Assembly: GCA_947359465.1 (NCBI GenBank)
Contig: OX375874.1
Span: forward strand, 98,335,441 to 98,399,440
Source of the DNA: Metellina segmentata
Lineage: Eukaryota; Arthropoda; Arachnida; Araneae; Tetragnathidae
Reading direction: 5' to 3'
DNA length: 64,000 nucleotides
In this document: piece after piece, positions 10,505 to 21,418 of the stretch
Position numbering within the stretch: position 1 is the stretch's first letter
Layout: every line of letters begins with the position of its first letter
Translations under genes and position numbers: made by a program
The notes under the pieces: generated by a model
Told to the model about the DNA's origin: nothing
Seen by the model: the letters and a program-made list of their open reading frames with translations, nothing else
The model's database searches: none

Positions 10505-10798
10505 TTGCGCTATGTTACGAGCCTCACCTCTTCCACATTTCACTTTTTGATCTCACGCTCACGAACAAGACGTTCGTGCTCTTATTCCGTTAAGTATCAG
10601 CACGTGCTTCTTTTCCGCCATTCATGTTTTACCCACAAACATTTGTTAAGCACAGAACCTGCTCCATTATGTTCTATTTGCAATCAAGTTTTTTCAGTAA
10701 GACACATTTTGACAGAATGTTCCAATTTTAGAAACCATAGACTGTTTCAATTTGGTGCTCCACTTCTTAACTTAACAGACCTCTTGATGGATCAGTAG
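10505..10798 (+). pseudogene. LINE ORF2 C-terminal remnant
   Basis: A 97-codon frame contains CFTHKHLLSTEPAPLCSICN followed by QVFSVRHILTECSNFRNHR. This matches the Cys/His-rich C-terminal pattern of RT-encoding ORF2 proteins of jockey/LOA/I-type non-LTR elements (LTHSYLL...PP.C..C....T..HIL.EC). Reverse transcriptase and endonuclease are absent. It is the only LINE coding trace I recognise here. The AT-rich sequence to about 10910 could be the LINE 3' untranslated region. Confidence 0.65.
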
Positions 10799-10913
10799 CA
10801 CAAAAACCTATTTTTATTTCTCTCTGATATTGGTTTTATAAATCAAATATATAGCTTTTATATGATATGTGTTTAACCATCTCATCGTTAAAGCTATAGA
10901 CCTTTTAAAATAG

Positions 10914-11241
10914 GCCGACCAACCGGTATAGTGGTTAAGGTGTTAGCCTCTAGATCGGAAGGTTCCTAGTTCGAATCCGAGTCCGGGCATGAATGTTTCT
11001 AAGCGTATGGTGTAGAGGCGGCTGGTGCACCTTAAATCTGTCGTTACCGGAAGTCCTCACGTTGGGTTGGCGTGGAAGTTTGGAGAGTGGGGTGCCAGCT
11101 CAGGTGTTGCTTCGTCATCTGACCGAGGTTCAAAATTACGAGGCAATGTCCTCGGATCTTTCCCTTAAAGGACTGATCCCGGACCGTCGTCAATAACTAG
11201 TTGTGTTGCTCTAGTACGACGTTAACTAAAAAAAATTACCA
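10914..11241 (+). mobile_element. SINE-A, full length
   Basis: Intact head (A box TAGTGGTTAAGG, B box close to GGTTCGAATCC), body and 3' end TAGTACGACGTTAACT plus AAAAATTACC tail. Target duplication not clear. Confidence 0.9.
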
Positions 11242-11267
11242 ATTATTTTTAATATAGACAACGTTTG

Positions 11268-11343
11268 GCGCAGTTTGGCCGGATCTGGCCAAACTGCGCG
11301 AAGGTTTGGTTTGCGCTTTAAAAAACCGCCAAATCAAACCTTC
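11268..11343. repeat. Two adjacent palindromes
   Basis: 11268-11299: GCGCAGTTTGGCC, a 6-base spacer, then its exact inverse. 11301-11343: AAGGTTTGGTTTGCG with an imperfect inverse CGCCAAATCAAACCTT. GC-rich stems in AT-rich DNA, possibly the end structure of an unidentified foldback element. Confidence 0.75.
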
Positions 11344-11703
11344 TTTTCCGTTACAAATCAGAATAAAGCATTTTTTTTGCACATAAAAGCTTTATAAATA
11401 TTCATAGTTTAAGAGATATTAAAGTGAATAGTTTGGTCATAATTGATTCATATGGACCTGACTTACTTTGTGTGTAAATTTACTATTGTGTGTGGAGTAA
11501 GAGAGATCGAACATAGCTCAGCGCAACCAGTATGCCTGCCTATTTCTTGATATTGCATACCTTGTGTATGGCGCTTCATGGCCACATATGGCCATTGTGC
11601 CATAAAACCCCAACAAATTAATCAACCAACCATGGAAGCTAGGCGCAAATAATTAACTCTCCAAGTGTGTCAACGAGATTTATCCAAGATCTGGTCAATT
11701 TTG

Positions 11704-11994
11704 GGTACATTCAGTCAACGTTTATATTGGTGGCAACTGACTTGGCGCTTTTATTTGTGCGCACTTTTAAAGTAGCCAAGGAAATAATTATTTTAAATCA
11801 ACCAATGAAACCAAACGACTGGAATATTCAAAATGTAAACTTAAACTTTCCGCTTGCCGAGGTTGCCATAAAACCGCCAAAACCGTAATACAGATGGGTT
11901 GCCTTAACCTGCCATTACTCGCTACTAGAAGTGCGGCAAAAAAAAAAAAGCGTCAAGGCCGTTGCCACTGCTTAAACGTAGACTGAAGCTGTAC
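11704..11994. mobile_element. MITE with 9-bp TSD, copy 1 (291 bp)
   Basis: Starts GGTACATTCAGTC and ends GACTGAAGCTGTAC, with long imperfect inverted repeats (about 50 bp). It is flanked by the perfect 9-bp duplication TCAATTTTG (11695-11703, 11995-12003). TSD length and long inverted repeats point to Mutator-like or Merlin-like elements. A second copy is at 16672-17831. A 73-codon open frame across it (11667-11888) is incidental. Confidence 0.8.
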
Positions 11995-12301
11995 TCAATT
12001 TTGCTACGGGTGCTTATCCAGACAGAATTGTCTTATAACTCCTAGGGTAATGCCGATCTAAGTAGGGGAAACGAATTATTTCGTGCCTGGAACTGGTAAC
12101 AGTTTGAAGCAGGGATTTTGCACCAGAGGTGGCCACATATGGGAAGTTTTGGACATGGAGATAAATCACCAGGAATAAATACACAATAAGTACGTAATAA
12201 GTAATTAAAAGTTATAAAATAGCAATACAATCAAACAATTTGTGAGGTGGTTATAAGCTGGCAAAAAAAATCAGCGATGTCTTCCATCTTTCTAGTGTTA
12301 A

Positions 12302-12814
12302 GAGAGGAAAATAGCCCTATCGTAATATTTTATAAAATGCAGTTAGTATGTTTCTTTGTAAAAGGATATTTTCCTGTTCTATGTACGGAAAAATAAAAAG
12401 CAATTTTGCCTCAAAACGAATAAAAAAATGTTTTTCATATAAAAAATGAGTCTCGATTTGAGACATTCTTAATTGAAAGATTCTTTCGAAGCCAATATCT
12501 GAAAAGGTAAGGAGTGAAATGTAAAGAAAAAGTCAGCGAGTAAAGTTTCAGAGAAAGTTTTCAAGATTTTATTTCCGGAAACTCACATTAAGAATCAATA
12601 TAAGAAATGTAATAACGGCAGTGACAGCTCAGCTTCAACTATTCAGCTTGAGTAACCAAATACTTCAAACATAGATCATATAAACGTCCTGTAGAGTATA
12701 TTTTCAGCGTGAAATACACAAAACCTTTGGAATGGTTTGGCATCGTGTTTTCACACGCCTTAAAAAGTAAGTGGTGAAATTGACGTCTCACTGCAGATTT
12801 GAACTGGTTTTTGA
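12302..12814. other. AT-rich unique sequence
   Basis: No feature recognised. Confidence 0.5.
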
Positions 12815-13110
12815 TGACAATCCGGTATTAATTCTGAAGGGAAAGAACCGAGGCCAACTCGTATTTTTGTACGTGGGGCTGTTGTACGTTAAATCTATTG
12901 TTGCCTCGAATTCCTCACGTTGGCCTGGTATGGAAGATTGAAGAGTGGGGTTTCAGTTCTGATATTAACCTCATCATTGACCATGATTTATACTTACGAG
13001 GTGTTGTTCTCGGGTTTTTCCCTTCGAGGATTTTTAAGGATCGTCAGTCATAGTGCGTTGTGTTGCTACAGTGCCGCGCTAATTCAAGTGCCAATCAATC
13101 AAACACACGA
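12815..13110 (+). repeat. Old SINE-B with an opposed 3' fragment
   Basis: 12815-12860 is a minus-strand SINE 3' piece (CCGGTATTAATTCTGAAGGGAAAGAACCGAGG). From 12880 a plus-strand SINE-B body follows (GGGGCTGTTGTACGTTAAATCTATTG ... TGCGTTGTGTTGCTACAGTGC). It is strongly diverged. Confidence 0.7.
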
Positions 13111-13915
13111 AAAGTTGTTAGTAAAAACGACGAAATCTTAAGATTTTATTTATGAACTTATTTCTTTACTTTGACTGTTAAAAAAAACCTTATTATTTAG
13201 GGAGACCGAATATGTCTGAAACGTTACAAATGGATATCCATATTTGAACGATAATCATATTTCCTGCCCGATAACAACGTTGAAACCTGTAAATTAACTT
13301 CTATAGTGTTCCATGTAACATCTTATCATCAAGCTGTGTTTGTTTGTATAAGGATGGAAGTTATATCATTCTTTCACCATAACATCATAACATCCCTTTA
13401 AGATGTGTAACTTATCTGTGAAATTGTTAAATTGTTTATAATCCATTAAAGATGAAGTGCATATGTCACTGTCGGAACACAAATATTCACTTCCCACATG
13501 CAGGATGGATATATGAATACAATTCAATTGAGATAATCAGAATGAGAGAGTTAACCATATTTTGTGCTACTAAATGGATATAGAAACTAATCCATTCAGT
13601 GAATAGTACAATTGTCATTAAAGTTAACTGTCAAAAATCTCGTAATGATTTTTATGGACGCGGGCGCGACATTCGTTAATGATATAAAAAGCATTAAACA
13701 CGGTCCATAAATCTTTTTTTTTTGCTGTCCTTTTTCATGAAAACAATTGAAGCTTGACAGAAATTGTAGCAGTTTTAATTAATGGTAGGTCTTCAGTTAT
13801 AATCTGGAAGTTTCATTTTACATAAAATATATCAATGTTAAACAATTAACATCATTTTAAAACTTTTGTAACGATTATGATGTATAAATTATATGTTTTG
13901 TGGAAATGTAATAAT
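13111..13915. other. AT-rich unique sequence
   Basis: No gene or repeat recognised. A weak inverted pair (TTTATGGAC / GGTCCATAAA) lies at about 13648-13712. Confidence 0.45.
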
Positions 13916-13920
13916 GGATC

Positions 13921-13921
13921 C

Positions 13922-13950
<29 letters not shown>
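13921..13950. repeat. (AT)n microsatellite
   Basis: Uninterrupted AT dinucleotides, followed by CATATATACAT. Confidence 0.95.
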
Positions 13951-13954
<4 letters not shown>

Positions 13955-14033
13955 TACATTTAGTTAAACACATATGAACCACAAAAGTAATATATAAAAC
14001 AACGTAAATCCATTTAATTTTATTCTTATTCCT

Positions 14034-14172
14034 TAATTTTATTAATTATTCTTTCATTCTTTAATTTTATTAATTATTCTTTTATTCTTTAATTTTATTA
14101 ATTATTCTTTTATTCTATAATTTTATTAATTATTCTTTGATTCTTTAATTTTATTAATTATTTTTTTATTCT
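14034..14172. repeat. 28-bp minisatellite, about 5 units
   Basis: Unit TTAATTTTATTAATTATTCT plus TTTTATTC repeated with point changes (TTCATTC, TTTATTC, TTGATTC variants). Confidence 0.92.
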
Positions 14173-14279
14173 TTATTTATCCAGTAATTCTTTTCGCTTT
14201 GAAAATTTTAAATTTTAGTTTGCGCTTTTTCTTTCATCGCAAAAGATTTTATTGTTACCTTCTGTAAAATTTACTTAGT

Positions 14280-14585
14280 AGCCTAGTTGGTGGAGTTGCA
14301 AATTAGCAAGCGGAGCGTTGCGAGTTCTAAATTCAATTCAACCAAATACCGTCGTGTACATGGGTGCTGGTGCACGTTAAATCTGTCATGGTTTCAAATG
14401 TCTTCACGTTGGCGTGGTATGAAAGCTTGGCAAATAGAATTCCAACTCATGTGTTGACATCATCACCTGTGGTTCAAAATTACGTTTTGTCCTCAGATCT
14501 TTCCCGGAATTGATACCGGACCGTTGCATATAGCCCGTTGTGTTGCTCCACATCGAAGTAAATTTAACTACCTACCTATCTATTT
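14280..14585 (+). mobile_element. SINE-B, near full length
   Basis: Head GCCTAGTTGGTGGAGTTGCAA with a degenerate B box (GCGAGTTCTAAATTC), body GCTGGTGCACGTTAAATCTG, 3' end GTTGTGTTGCTCC and a CTACCTACCTATC tail. Confidence 0.88.
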
Positions 14586-15350
14586 TTCAAAGTTTCAGTT
14601 AATAATAAAACTTATCAAAATGGAATTTTAAGAACGAGATATGAAGGCAAAAATACTTAAGTGAATTTAATGAAAGAGAAGTTTCACAGTTTCGCTTTGA
14701 GTGTTTTGAATAAATTAGATCAAGAGAAGGCAGAACTTTATTTGGTTATCATCCTCACAGTTTTAGCGAAACATAAAACATCCTGATCAACTAACTTAAT
14801 TAGTTCCGCGAACTGAGGACAGTTACTGTTAATGGAAAAATGCCATTTCGAAGTTTCAGTACTACTGTTACTAACACTTTTTCTGAGATAATTTTTGAAA
14901 TATTTATTTGAAAAGGAATTTCATATTACTCGGAAAGAAATCCATACGTTGAGCTACTGCATGGTTGGTGGAATGTTGATACGAACATGTCACTCTAAAA
15001 GTATTCAAGTTACAGGGATAAAACTAATTAGCGGTCAAAGTCAGTAATGCTTTCAACAAAATTTGAAAAACTGCGTGGAGCAGGTCAAAGTAAATCGATC
15101 TGAGTGAAAAACAGTTAAATATTTTAAATATCGAATTCTTTTGATTAGCATCGCACATTTTAGGCTAATGGAACGTTTAACTTTCGTATTTATTCAGTGA
15201 AGAAATATTTATGTGTGGTCTCAAACTAATTTGCAATTAGGATTGGTGAAATAAAAGATACACTTTAAAATTATTCAATTTCAGATCAATAAGAGTAAAC
15301 AAACCAGATGGTTTGCGATTATTTAACTAATGCTGTCCAAATGTAATTGA
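14586..15350. other. AT-rich unique sequence
   Basis: No feature recognised. Confidence 0.5.
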
Positions 15351-15353
15351 AAA

Positions 15354-15684
15354 CAGTCTGGTCGTTAAGGTAGCCTCTGGATCGGAAGGTTCCTGGTTCG
15401 AATCCAGGTCACTGCATGGATATTTGTAAGCGTATGGTATAGAGGCCACTGGTCACCTTAAATATGTCGTGGCCGAAATTCCTCATGTTGAGTTGGTGTG
15501 GAAGTTTGAAGAGTGGGGTGCCAGCTTATGTGTTGCTTGGTCATCTGACCGAGGATCAAAATTACGAGGTGTTGTCCTCGATCTTTCCCTTAGGCCCTTA
15601 GGGGATTGATACCGGACAGTCGTCAATAGCCCGTTGTGTTGTTCTAGTACGACGTTAATTAAAAATTACCGGTTACCTATTACC
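15354..15684 (+). mobile_element. SINE-A copy
   Basis: Head begins at GTCTGGTCGTTAAGG (first bases lost), B box GGTTCGAATCC, full body, tail AAAAATTACCGGTTACC. It directly abuts the next SINE-A. Confidence 0.88.
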
Positions 15685-16655
15685 GGGTTAGTGTATGGAT
15701 GTTTGTAAGCGTATGATGTAGAACAGGGGTGGCCAACCTGTGGCGCATGCGCCAAACTTGGCGCATTGGATGAGTACAAGTGGCGCATTTGCATCTTTTT
15801 GCCTATTTAATCTTTTAAAGTAGGCGCTATCAGTTCGTCGCAATCTTTTAAAAATAAATTCATGATTGAAAATGAAATTTCATTGGCTTTATTCATATCT
15901 AAATGCTTTTGACCTGATTAATTTCTAGCGTTCCCTATGAACAGTTCCCAGAACAAGAACATTTGCAAAAAAATTATATATGTCGTTTCGGAACGATATA
16001 CAGATATGAACAAATATTTTCTTTCATGAAATTTATTAAAAGCAAAACGATTTCGCTAATATTCAAATTTGTAGAATTCTATGCTGTTCTCGGTAACAAA
16101 TTCAACACCGAACATTGAAAGTTTAGCAAAATCGAAACAGGCTTAATACCACCATCAGCGGGCTCTAACGACTACGATCCCCCTGTCGTCCAAGAGATCA
16201 TCTCTCACTATTGTTTGTTGGTGCTCCAATAAACGCGTGTCTTTTGAACTGGCGTACATTAATTATTTAGTTTTCCCTAATGAAGCAGATCTACCCAGAT
16301 CTCTATTTTCCAACCTCAATCATAAACGCAAGAAGGTAGAAAATGTGCTTGAGTTTTAAGGCGCATCTGAAATCGTACGTGAAAAAAATTAGCGCATGGT
16401 ATGTAAAAAGTTGGCCACCCCTGGTGTAGAAGCTGCTGGTGCAGCTTAAATCTGTGGTAGCCGAAAGCTTTCATGTTGGTTTGGTGTGGAAGTTTGGAGA
16501 GTGGGGTGCCAGCTCAGGTGTTTATCGTCGTCTAACTGTGGTTCAAAATTACGTGGTGTTGTCCTCGAATATTTCGTTTAGGATATTGATCCCGGGCCGT
16601 TGTCGATAGCCCGCTGTGTTACTCTAGTACGACGTTAATTAAAATTACCCGACCT
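15685..16655 (+). mobile_element. SINE-A split by a hAT insertion
   Basis: The left part (15685-15723, GTGTATGGATGTTTGTAAGCG...) and right part (16424-16655, GTGTAGAAGCTGCTGGTGCAGC... to TACGACGTTAATT) form one SINE-A lacking the tRNA head. The 700-bp hAT lies between them. Confidence 0.88.
15724..16423. mobile_element. Non-autonomous hAT (700 bp) inside SINE-A
   Basis: Inverted ends CAGGGGTGGCCAACctg / ...agTTGGCCACCCCTG. The duplicated target ATGTAGAA (15716-15723) versus GTGTAGAA (16424-16431) matches at 7 of 8 positions and fits nTnnnnAn. The host sequence is the SINE motif GTATGGTGTAGAGG, which independently proves the boundaries. The interior has no long frame. Confidence 0.9.
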
Positions 16656-16671
16656 AACCAAATGTAATTGG

Positions 16672-16919
16672 GGTACAGCTTCAATCTACGTTTATAGCGA
16701 TTGAAACGGCCATGACGCTCTTTTTTAGGCGTACTTCTAAAGTTGCCAAGGAAAGAATTATATCAAACTAGGGGGCCAGCCCCCTGCTCGCTAGCGCTCG
16801 CCAACCCCCGGAGGATTGCTTTGCAATCCTCACTGGTTCGCTGCGCGAACCTATGCTCGCTTCGCTCGCATCAATGAAGACATGTGTCCTAGCAGAAGGA
16901 ATTGTTTACAAAATATAAT

Positions 16920-16953
<34 letters not shown>

Positions 16954-17831
16954 ATTCCCCTTCCCCCCAATCTAAATTTGCTGTTTGGAGAAAAGGGCGG
17001 AGTGGTCGTTCACGGTAAGAAGGCGATTTGTCGCCAAATATAGTAACCTTCACCTTTTGCGTATTTTCTTCACATCTGCCGTTTTTGTTATTGCAACCCT
17101 ATCTGCTGTTACGGAATTCGGCCGCCATCTTGATTTGGCGACAAAAATTAGTTGGCGACCAACGACTTACCGTGAACGACCACTCCACCCAGAAAAGATA
17201 TATACAGTGCCTCTGAAATCAGAATTCAAATTAAAACTGTGCAAATTTTGACTCGAAATGTGATCGCTGCTTTGGAAATTGAATACCCAGCATGTTGTTT
17301 GTGTGTACATTTCCCCAGCACTCGAGCCACTCACTTTTTCATTGAGTTTGTTGTCTAAAGTTCAAGTTCAAGCGTATTGTTGAACTACAATTGTTGGCCC
17401 TGAAAAGATACCCCGTTTTCTTTGATTTCTATTACAAACTACAACAGCTCGACTGAAATTAATTTTTTTCAATAAAATTTCATCCGATTACGTTATGAAT
17501 TCAATTGAGGCGCGAGACTTCGTGATGGTAAACAAATAATCGCACAATGTTGCCAAAACGCAATAACAAATAACGTCTTTTTTGCGTGCCACGTAAGAGA
17601 ATTATATATATAGATGAACCAATGAATCAAGGTACAGTTTAACGGATTTAGAAAATTTTTTCTAGTATATTCAAAATGAAAATTTAAACCTTCCCTTAGC
17701 CGAGGTTGCGAAAAAAACTAACAACTTTAATACATATGGGTTACCCTAAGCTCCCATTACTCGCTACTTGAATTGCGCCAAAAAAAGCGCCAAGGCCGTT
17801 GCTACCGCTATAAACTAGACTGAAGCCGTAT
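16672..17831. mobile_element. MITE with 9-bp TSD, copy 2, split by a Helitron
   Basis: Left end GGTACAGCTTCAATCTACG and right end CTAGACTGAAGCCGTA are inverted repeats extending about 50 bp (including ACGGCC.TG.CGC). TSD is TGTAATTGG (16663-16671) versus TATAATTGG (17832-17840). Without the Helitron it is about 313 bp, close to copy 1 at 11704-11994. Confidence 0.8.
16768..17614 (-). mobile_element. Non-autonomous Helitron, copy 2 (847 bp)
   Basis: On the minus strand it runs from TCTATATATATAATTC to GGGGGCTGGCCCCCTAG then T, with A before the 5' TC. The terminal hairpin is a perfect GGGGGC/GCCCCC stem next to CTAG. Inside are a second hairpin GATTGCAAAGCAATC, a 28-base A run (about 16923-16950), and a long inverted repeat (16995-17037 against about 17124-17190, core GAGTGGTCGTTCACGGTAAG). 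No Rep/helicase coding. Confidence 0.85.
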
Positions 17832-17840
17832 TATAATTGG

Positions 17841-18179
17841 TATTGACCAATCAATTATCATAAATCAAACCGGAATTCTTGCTGATGTGTGCTGGAATCG
17901 GGTATTCGTAAAAACAAGCCAAGTAACGTCACGCTCGGAATACGTTCTTGAAACACGTATCACCATAGAAACACTACATCTACAATATTTAACTTGACAA
18001 AATATGCATAATATAGCTTGGTTTTTTTTCTAATGAACACACACAATTGCTTCACACAGTTGCTTTTGTTAATGGAAGGGGTAAACTAATGCTTTAAGAA
18101 TTATAATATAATTATAATATGATAGTAGGCCTTTGAGTAGATTATATATAGGACTATTTTAGTTATGAAAGACAGCTAT
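17841..18179. other. AT-rich unique sequence
   Basis: No feature recognised. Confidence 0.45.
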
Positions 18180-18420
18180 TTCTGTTCAGATAATTTATGG
18201 GTTATAATTTACTGAGAAAGCCTGGTAAAGCAATCGCGACTAGACTTGCAAACGGTAAAATAAATTGTTGTGCTTTTTAGAATGTTAAATAGCATTCACG
18301 AGGCATCATTTCTTACAGTTTTACGCCATGAGCCGTTTTGTTTTGTTGCGTATTTATTTTATTTGTATTTTATTTTTTTACATAAATGTGATTAACCCAA
18401 CGATAGTTTTATTGATCTTT
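18180..18420 (+). repeat. Dispersed direct repeat, copy 1
   Basis: The stretch from about CTGGTAAAGCAA to ACGCCATG, GTTTTGTT and CAACG.TAGTTTTATT recurs in order at 19735-19970 with substitutions and small indels. Family unknown. Confidence 0.55.
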
Positions 18421-19734
18421 ACATATCTGTAAACTAGACGTGACAAGAAAAAATGGCTGCAAAAATTTTGAACAGGGCTGTAGCTCCGCTGTGTAAGTCA
18501 AATAACTTAAATCAGATAATATATTTGAGCTGAAGCTAACATGTCACCTATTGCAATGTACACAATTCATTCGACATGGCCTGATTGAGAGCCAAATATG
18601 TGATTAGTTTTTCAGTTACACACTTTTTTGTGGTTGATATCATGATAGACAGATCTGTGATAGTTTAAAGTGATAGTGTTGGTAGTGTAAAGTATTAGCG
18701 CCAGGTGACTGGATTAAATATATCTCAGAAGTTCCCTGTTTCTCAAGTGCCCTTGATGCTCAAGTGTACTTGTCGCGAACAACTGCGAACTAGACTTAAT
18801 TATTTTGCTGACTGTAGGTGGCGGCACTGCTGCGAAAACTAACCTTTGTTTTTGAACTCCCTTTTGGCGGCAGATTGTGTTATGTCACGAGAGCTGATGC
18901 TTGCCAACATGATAATGCTTAAACATGTACATATTCTTGTGTAAATACTTAATGATAGCAATAAATGTTTTAAGTTTGTAAATATAAAAAGGCCTTTTGC
19001 TTTCATTGCTAATTTGTGAGTATAGATTGCTGTAAAGTATAAAACAGAAGTTATTCTCATTCAACGACCCGGGTTAAAGTAGAAGTTGAAGCAAGACAAG
19101 TGAAAAAGAAGGTAAGGTAGATTAATAGCCTTTCCTAATAAGTATTGTTTTCAACAGTACTCCCACGTGTGAAAAAATAGATAGTTAGCTTTCGGACTCC
19201 GTCTTGATCAGTCGTCTGTGTAGCAACTGGATAATTTTCATATTTAAGCATTCATAATGCTTTCCTCATTTTCCTAAATTTTAACCCATGTGTTGTAATG
19301 TCTGTGTCCTAATAAATATTAATTTAACTGTCCAAATATGTTTGGAATAATCAATTCAGCATAGTAGCATATCTTTCTATATGTTTTTCAACAGTGTGGA
19401 TGTTTGTGATTTTTAGCGTTTCGCGTCATGGAGACAATTTGACAAATTCTTTAGATTGGCAACTATTTGGATAGCATGGGTCAACTTTATAAATTGCATC
19501 TAACTGTAGACATAATATGTTTCGTTATTAGATAAACTTTATTCTCTGGATTCACTTTATCAAAGGTATGAGAAAGATATGTTCGTCGAAAAATACGATT
19601 TTCCTTGAACGGATTGCTGTTGAGTAATGTTTGCATAGTGATTACAGAACGGTTCTCAACAACAATAATATAATTATTGCCAAAATATATAACCGTCACT
19701 AATTATTTCTGCAATCTGAATGTGTTGCGTGTAT
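18421..19734. other. Unique sequence
   Basis: No gene recognised. Minus-strand open frames at 18839-19060 and 19487-19699 show no known motif. Confidence 0.4.
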
Positions 19735-19970
19735 TAGACAGACATTCTCGTACAGATTATTTTTATGATAGAGTTTCTGGAAAAAGTCTGGTAAAGCAAA
19801 CATGACTAGCTTGCAACATGATAACAGCCACGGGACATTTATTCTTGTAGCTTAACGCCATGTTTTGTTTCGATTTGTTTGATGCTGTTGTGTACACTTA
19901 GTTGTTACTATTTTACCTTTTTATTACACGTTGATTCGCACAACGGTAGTTTTATTTAATTCAGAATTAC
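19735..19970 (+). repeat. Dispersed direct repeat, copy 2
   Basis: See 18180-18420. Shared blocks are GTCTGGTAAAGCAA, CTTAACGCCATG and CAACGGTAGTTTTATT. Confidence 0.55.
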
Positions 19971-20305
19971 AGTCCACCAATCCGGCATGACATTGTTTCG
20001 TAGAAGCCACAGCGAAAGCAAATAAGAACAGAACTCCAAATTCGGGAAGCAATTAGTATCCGTTGAGTCATCATATATCTAAGAAAAAATGTCTCGAAAT
20101 AGAGAAGCTCGATAAAGGCTCACATTATGAAAATAACTATTTAAAACCACTGGATCTACTGACACAAAAATGATAGATTATAATGCGAATTTAAGTTATG
20201 TAAAATTCAAAAACCACGACAGCAACTCAATGCGTTGATTCATTGTAGAACTAAGTTTCAAAACTTTTACCAAGTGAATCGTGAATTAAGTCGTCCATAG
20301 ATATG

Positions 20306-20638
20306 GTAATTGGTAATTATTAGTTAACGTCGTACTAGAGCAACACAACGTGCTATTGACGACGGTCCACGATCAATCCCTTAAGGGAAAGATCCGAGGA
20401 CAACACCTCGTAATTTTGTACCACCGTCAGATGACCAAGCAATACCTGAGCTGGCGCCCCATTCTCCAAATATCCACACCAGCTCAACGTGAGGACTTTA
20501 GGCCACGACAGATTTAAGGTGCACCAGCCGCCTCTACACCATACGATTACAAACATCCATGCTCGGATCCGAATTCAAACCAGGAACTTTCAGATCTAGA
20601 GGCTAACACTTTAACCACTAAACCGATTGGTTGGCGTC
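20306..20638 (-). mobile_element. SINE-A, full length
   Basis: Complete minus-strand copy with a perfect 14-bp duplication CGTCCATAGATATG (20292-20305, 20639-20652). Several substitutions relative to the 4-5 kb copies, so somewhat older. Confidence 0.92.
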
Positions 20639-20776
20639 CGTCCATAGATATGTGTTATACAAAGATGAAGAATAAAAGATAATTTCAGTTATAGTTTAAA
20701 TAGTATCTAAACTCATATTTAAAAGTTTCAAACTGTGTACTTAAAGTACTTATTGGTGTATATTTTCTATTGAAAC

Positions 20777-20870
20777 GGTTAGATCTCTCCCTGCACGATT
20801 GATCCTGGAGCATCATCATTATCCCTTTTTGGTTGTTTGAGGTCGACTTCAATTAACTAACTATTGTGTG
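20777..20870 (+). repeat. SINE 3' fragment
   Basis: AGATCTCTCCCTGCACGATTGATCCTGGAGC ... CAATTAACTAACTA resembles the SINE 3' body at high divergence. Confidence 0.5.
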
Positions 20871-21044
20871 TTTGTAATCAGTATCAAATATAAGTGAGGT
20901 ATGCTATGTTGAAGAACGTCTCCGGACACCAGAGTGTTTCCCATAATGTTACTTATTGAAATTACAATAGGTTGTGGGCACATCTTTAGCCACAATTACG
21001 CACTACACTCTTTTGAGTATATGATGGATTAGCTTTTGTCAATG

Positions 21045-21240
21045 AGCGGCTGATATCCTACTCGATTATTATCTAAGCCCTCGTGGTGATTGTCTCGAAG
21101 AGGCATCTCATCATAAACAAAATTGACCTCTTCATAAACAATCGGCTATATCTTGATGAAAATACATCTCAACACTATCAAAATTGGTAAGATCTTTGTA
21201 TATTAGACATCTCGTTGAAATCATTTGTAAGATTAACATT
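21045..21240. repeat. GACGAGATATCTCGTC repeat family, diverged copy
   Basis: Contains CCCTCGTGGTGATTGTCTCGAAGAGGCATCTC and later TTAGACATCTCGTTGAAATC. Clearer copies are at 32140, 56745 and 61180. Confidence 0.55.
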
Positions 21241-21418
21241 GTTCTCATCAGGAAATGCGCTGCATTGGTAAGATTCTCAATGGACATTCCAGTTTAATCC
21301 AAAGGACAGCTATCAGGTTCAGGTCGGTGTTCAGAGAAAGCCAAGCCGTATTATCCACATCTGAGACATGAAATCACTGCTGAGTCGGATTTACAGCTGC
21401 GTTATCATACTAATAGAC

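Larger units (their letters stand above)
8253..12297. mobile_element. Pair of piggyBac-like termini 4 kb apart
   Basis: TTAA-CACTAGAAAGACGGAA at 8249-8268 is mirrored at 12282-12301 by the inverse of TTAA-CACTAGAAAGATGGAA, 19 of 20 positions matching. TTAA targets and a C(A/C)CTAGAA-type terminus are the piggyBac signature. The interior is packed with later SINEs, a LINE remnant and a MITE. No piggyBac transposase is visible. Either this is one element swollen by insertions, or each end belongs to a different copy. Confidence 0.45.

Noticed and set aside
10914..10990. tRNA-like A and B boxes in SINE heads suggesting tRNA genes
   Set aside because: They lack a complete cloverleaf and acceptor pairing and are always followed by the SINE body, so they are SINE promoters and not tRNA genes.
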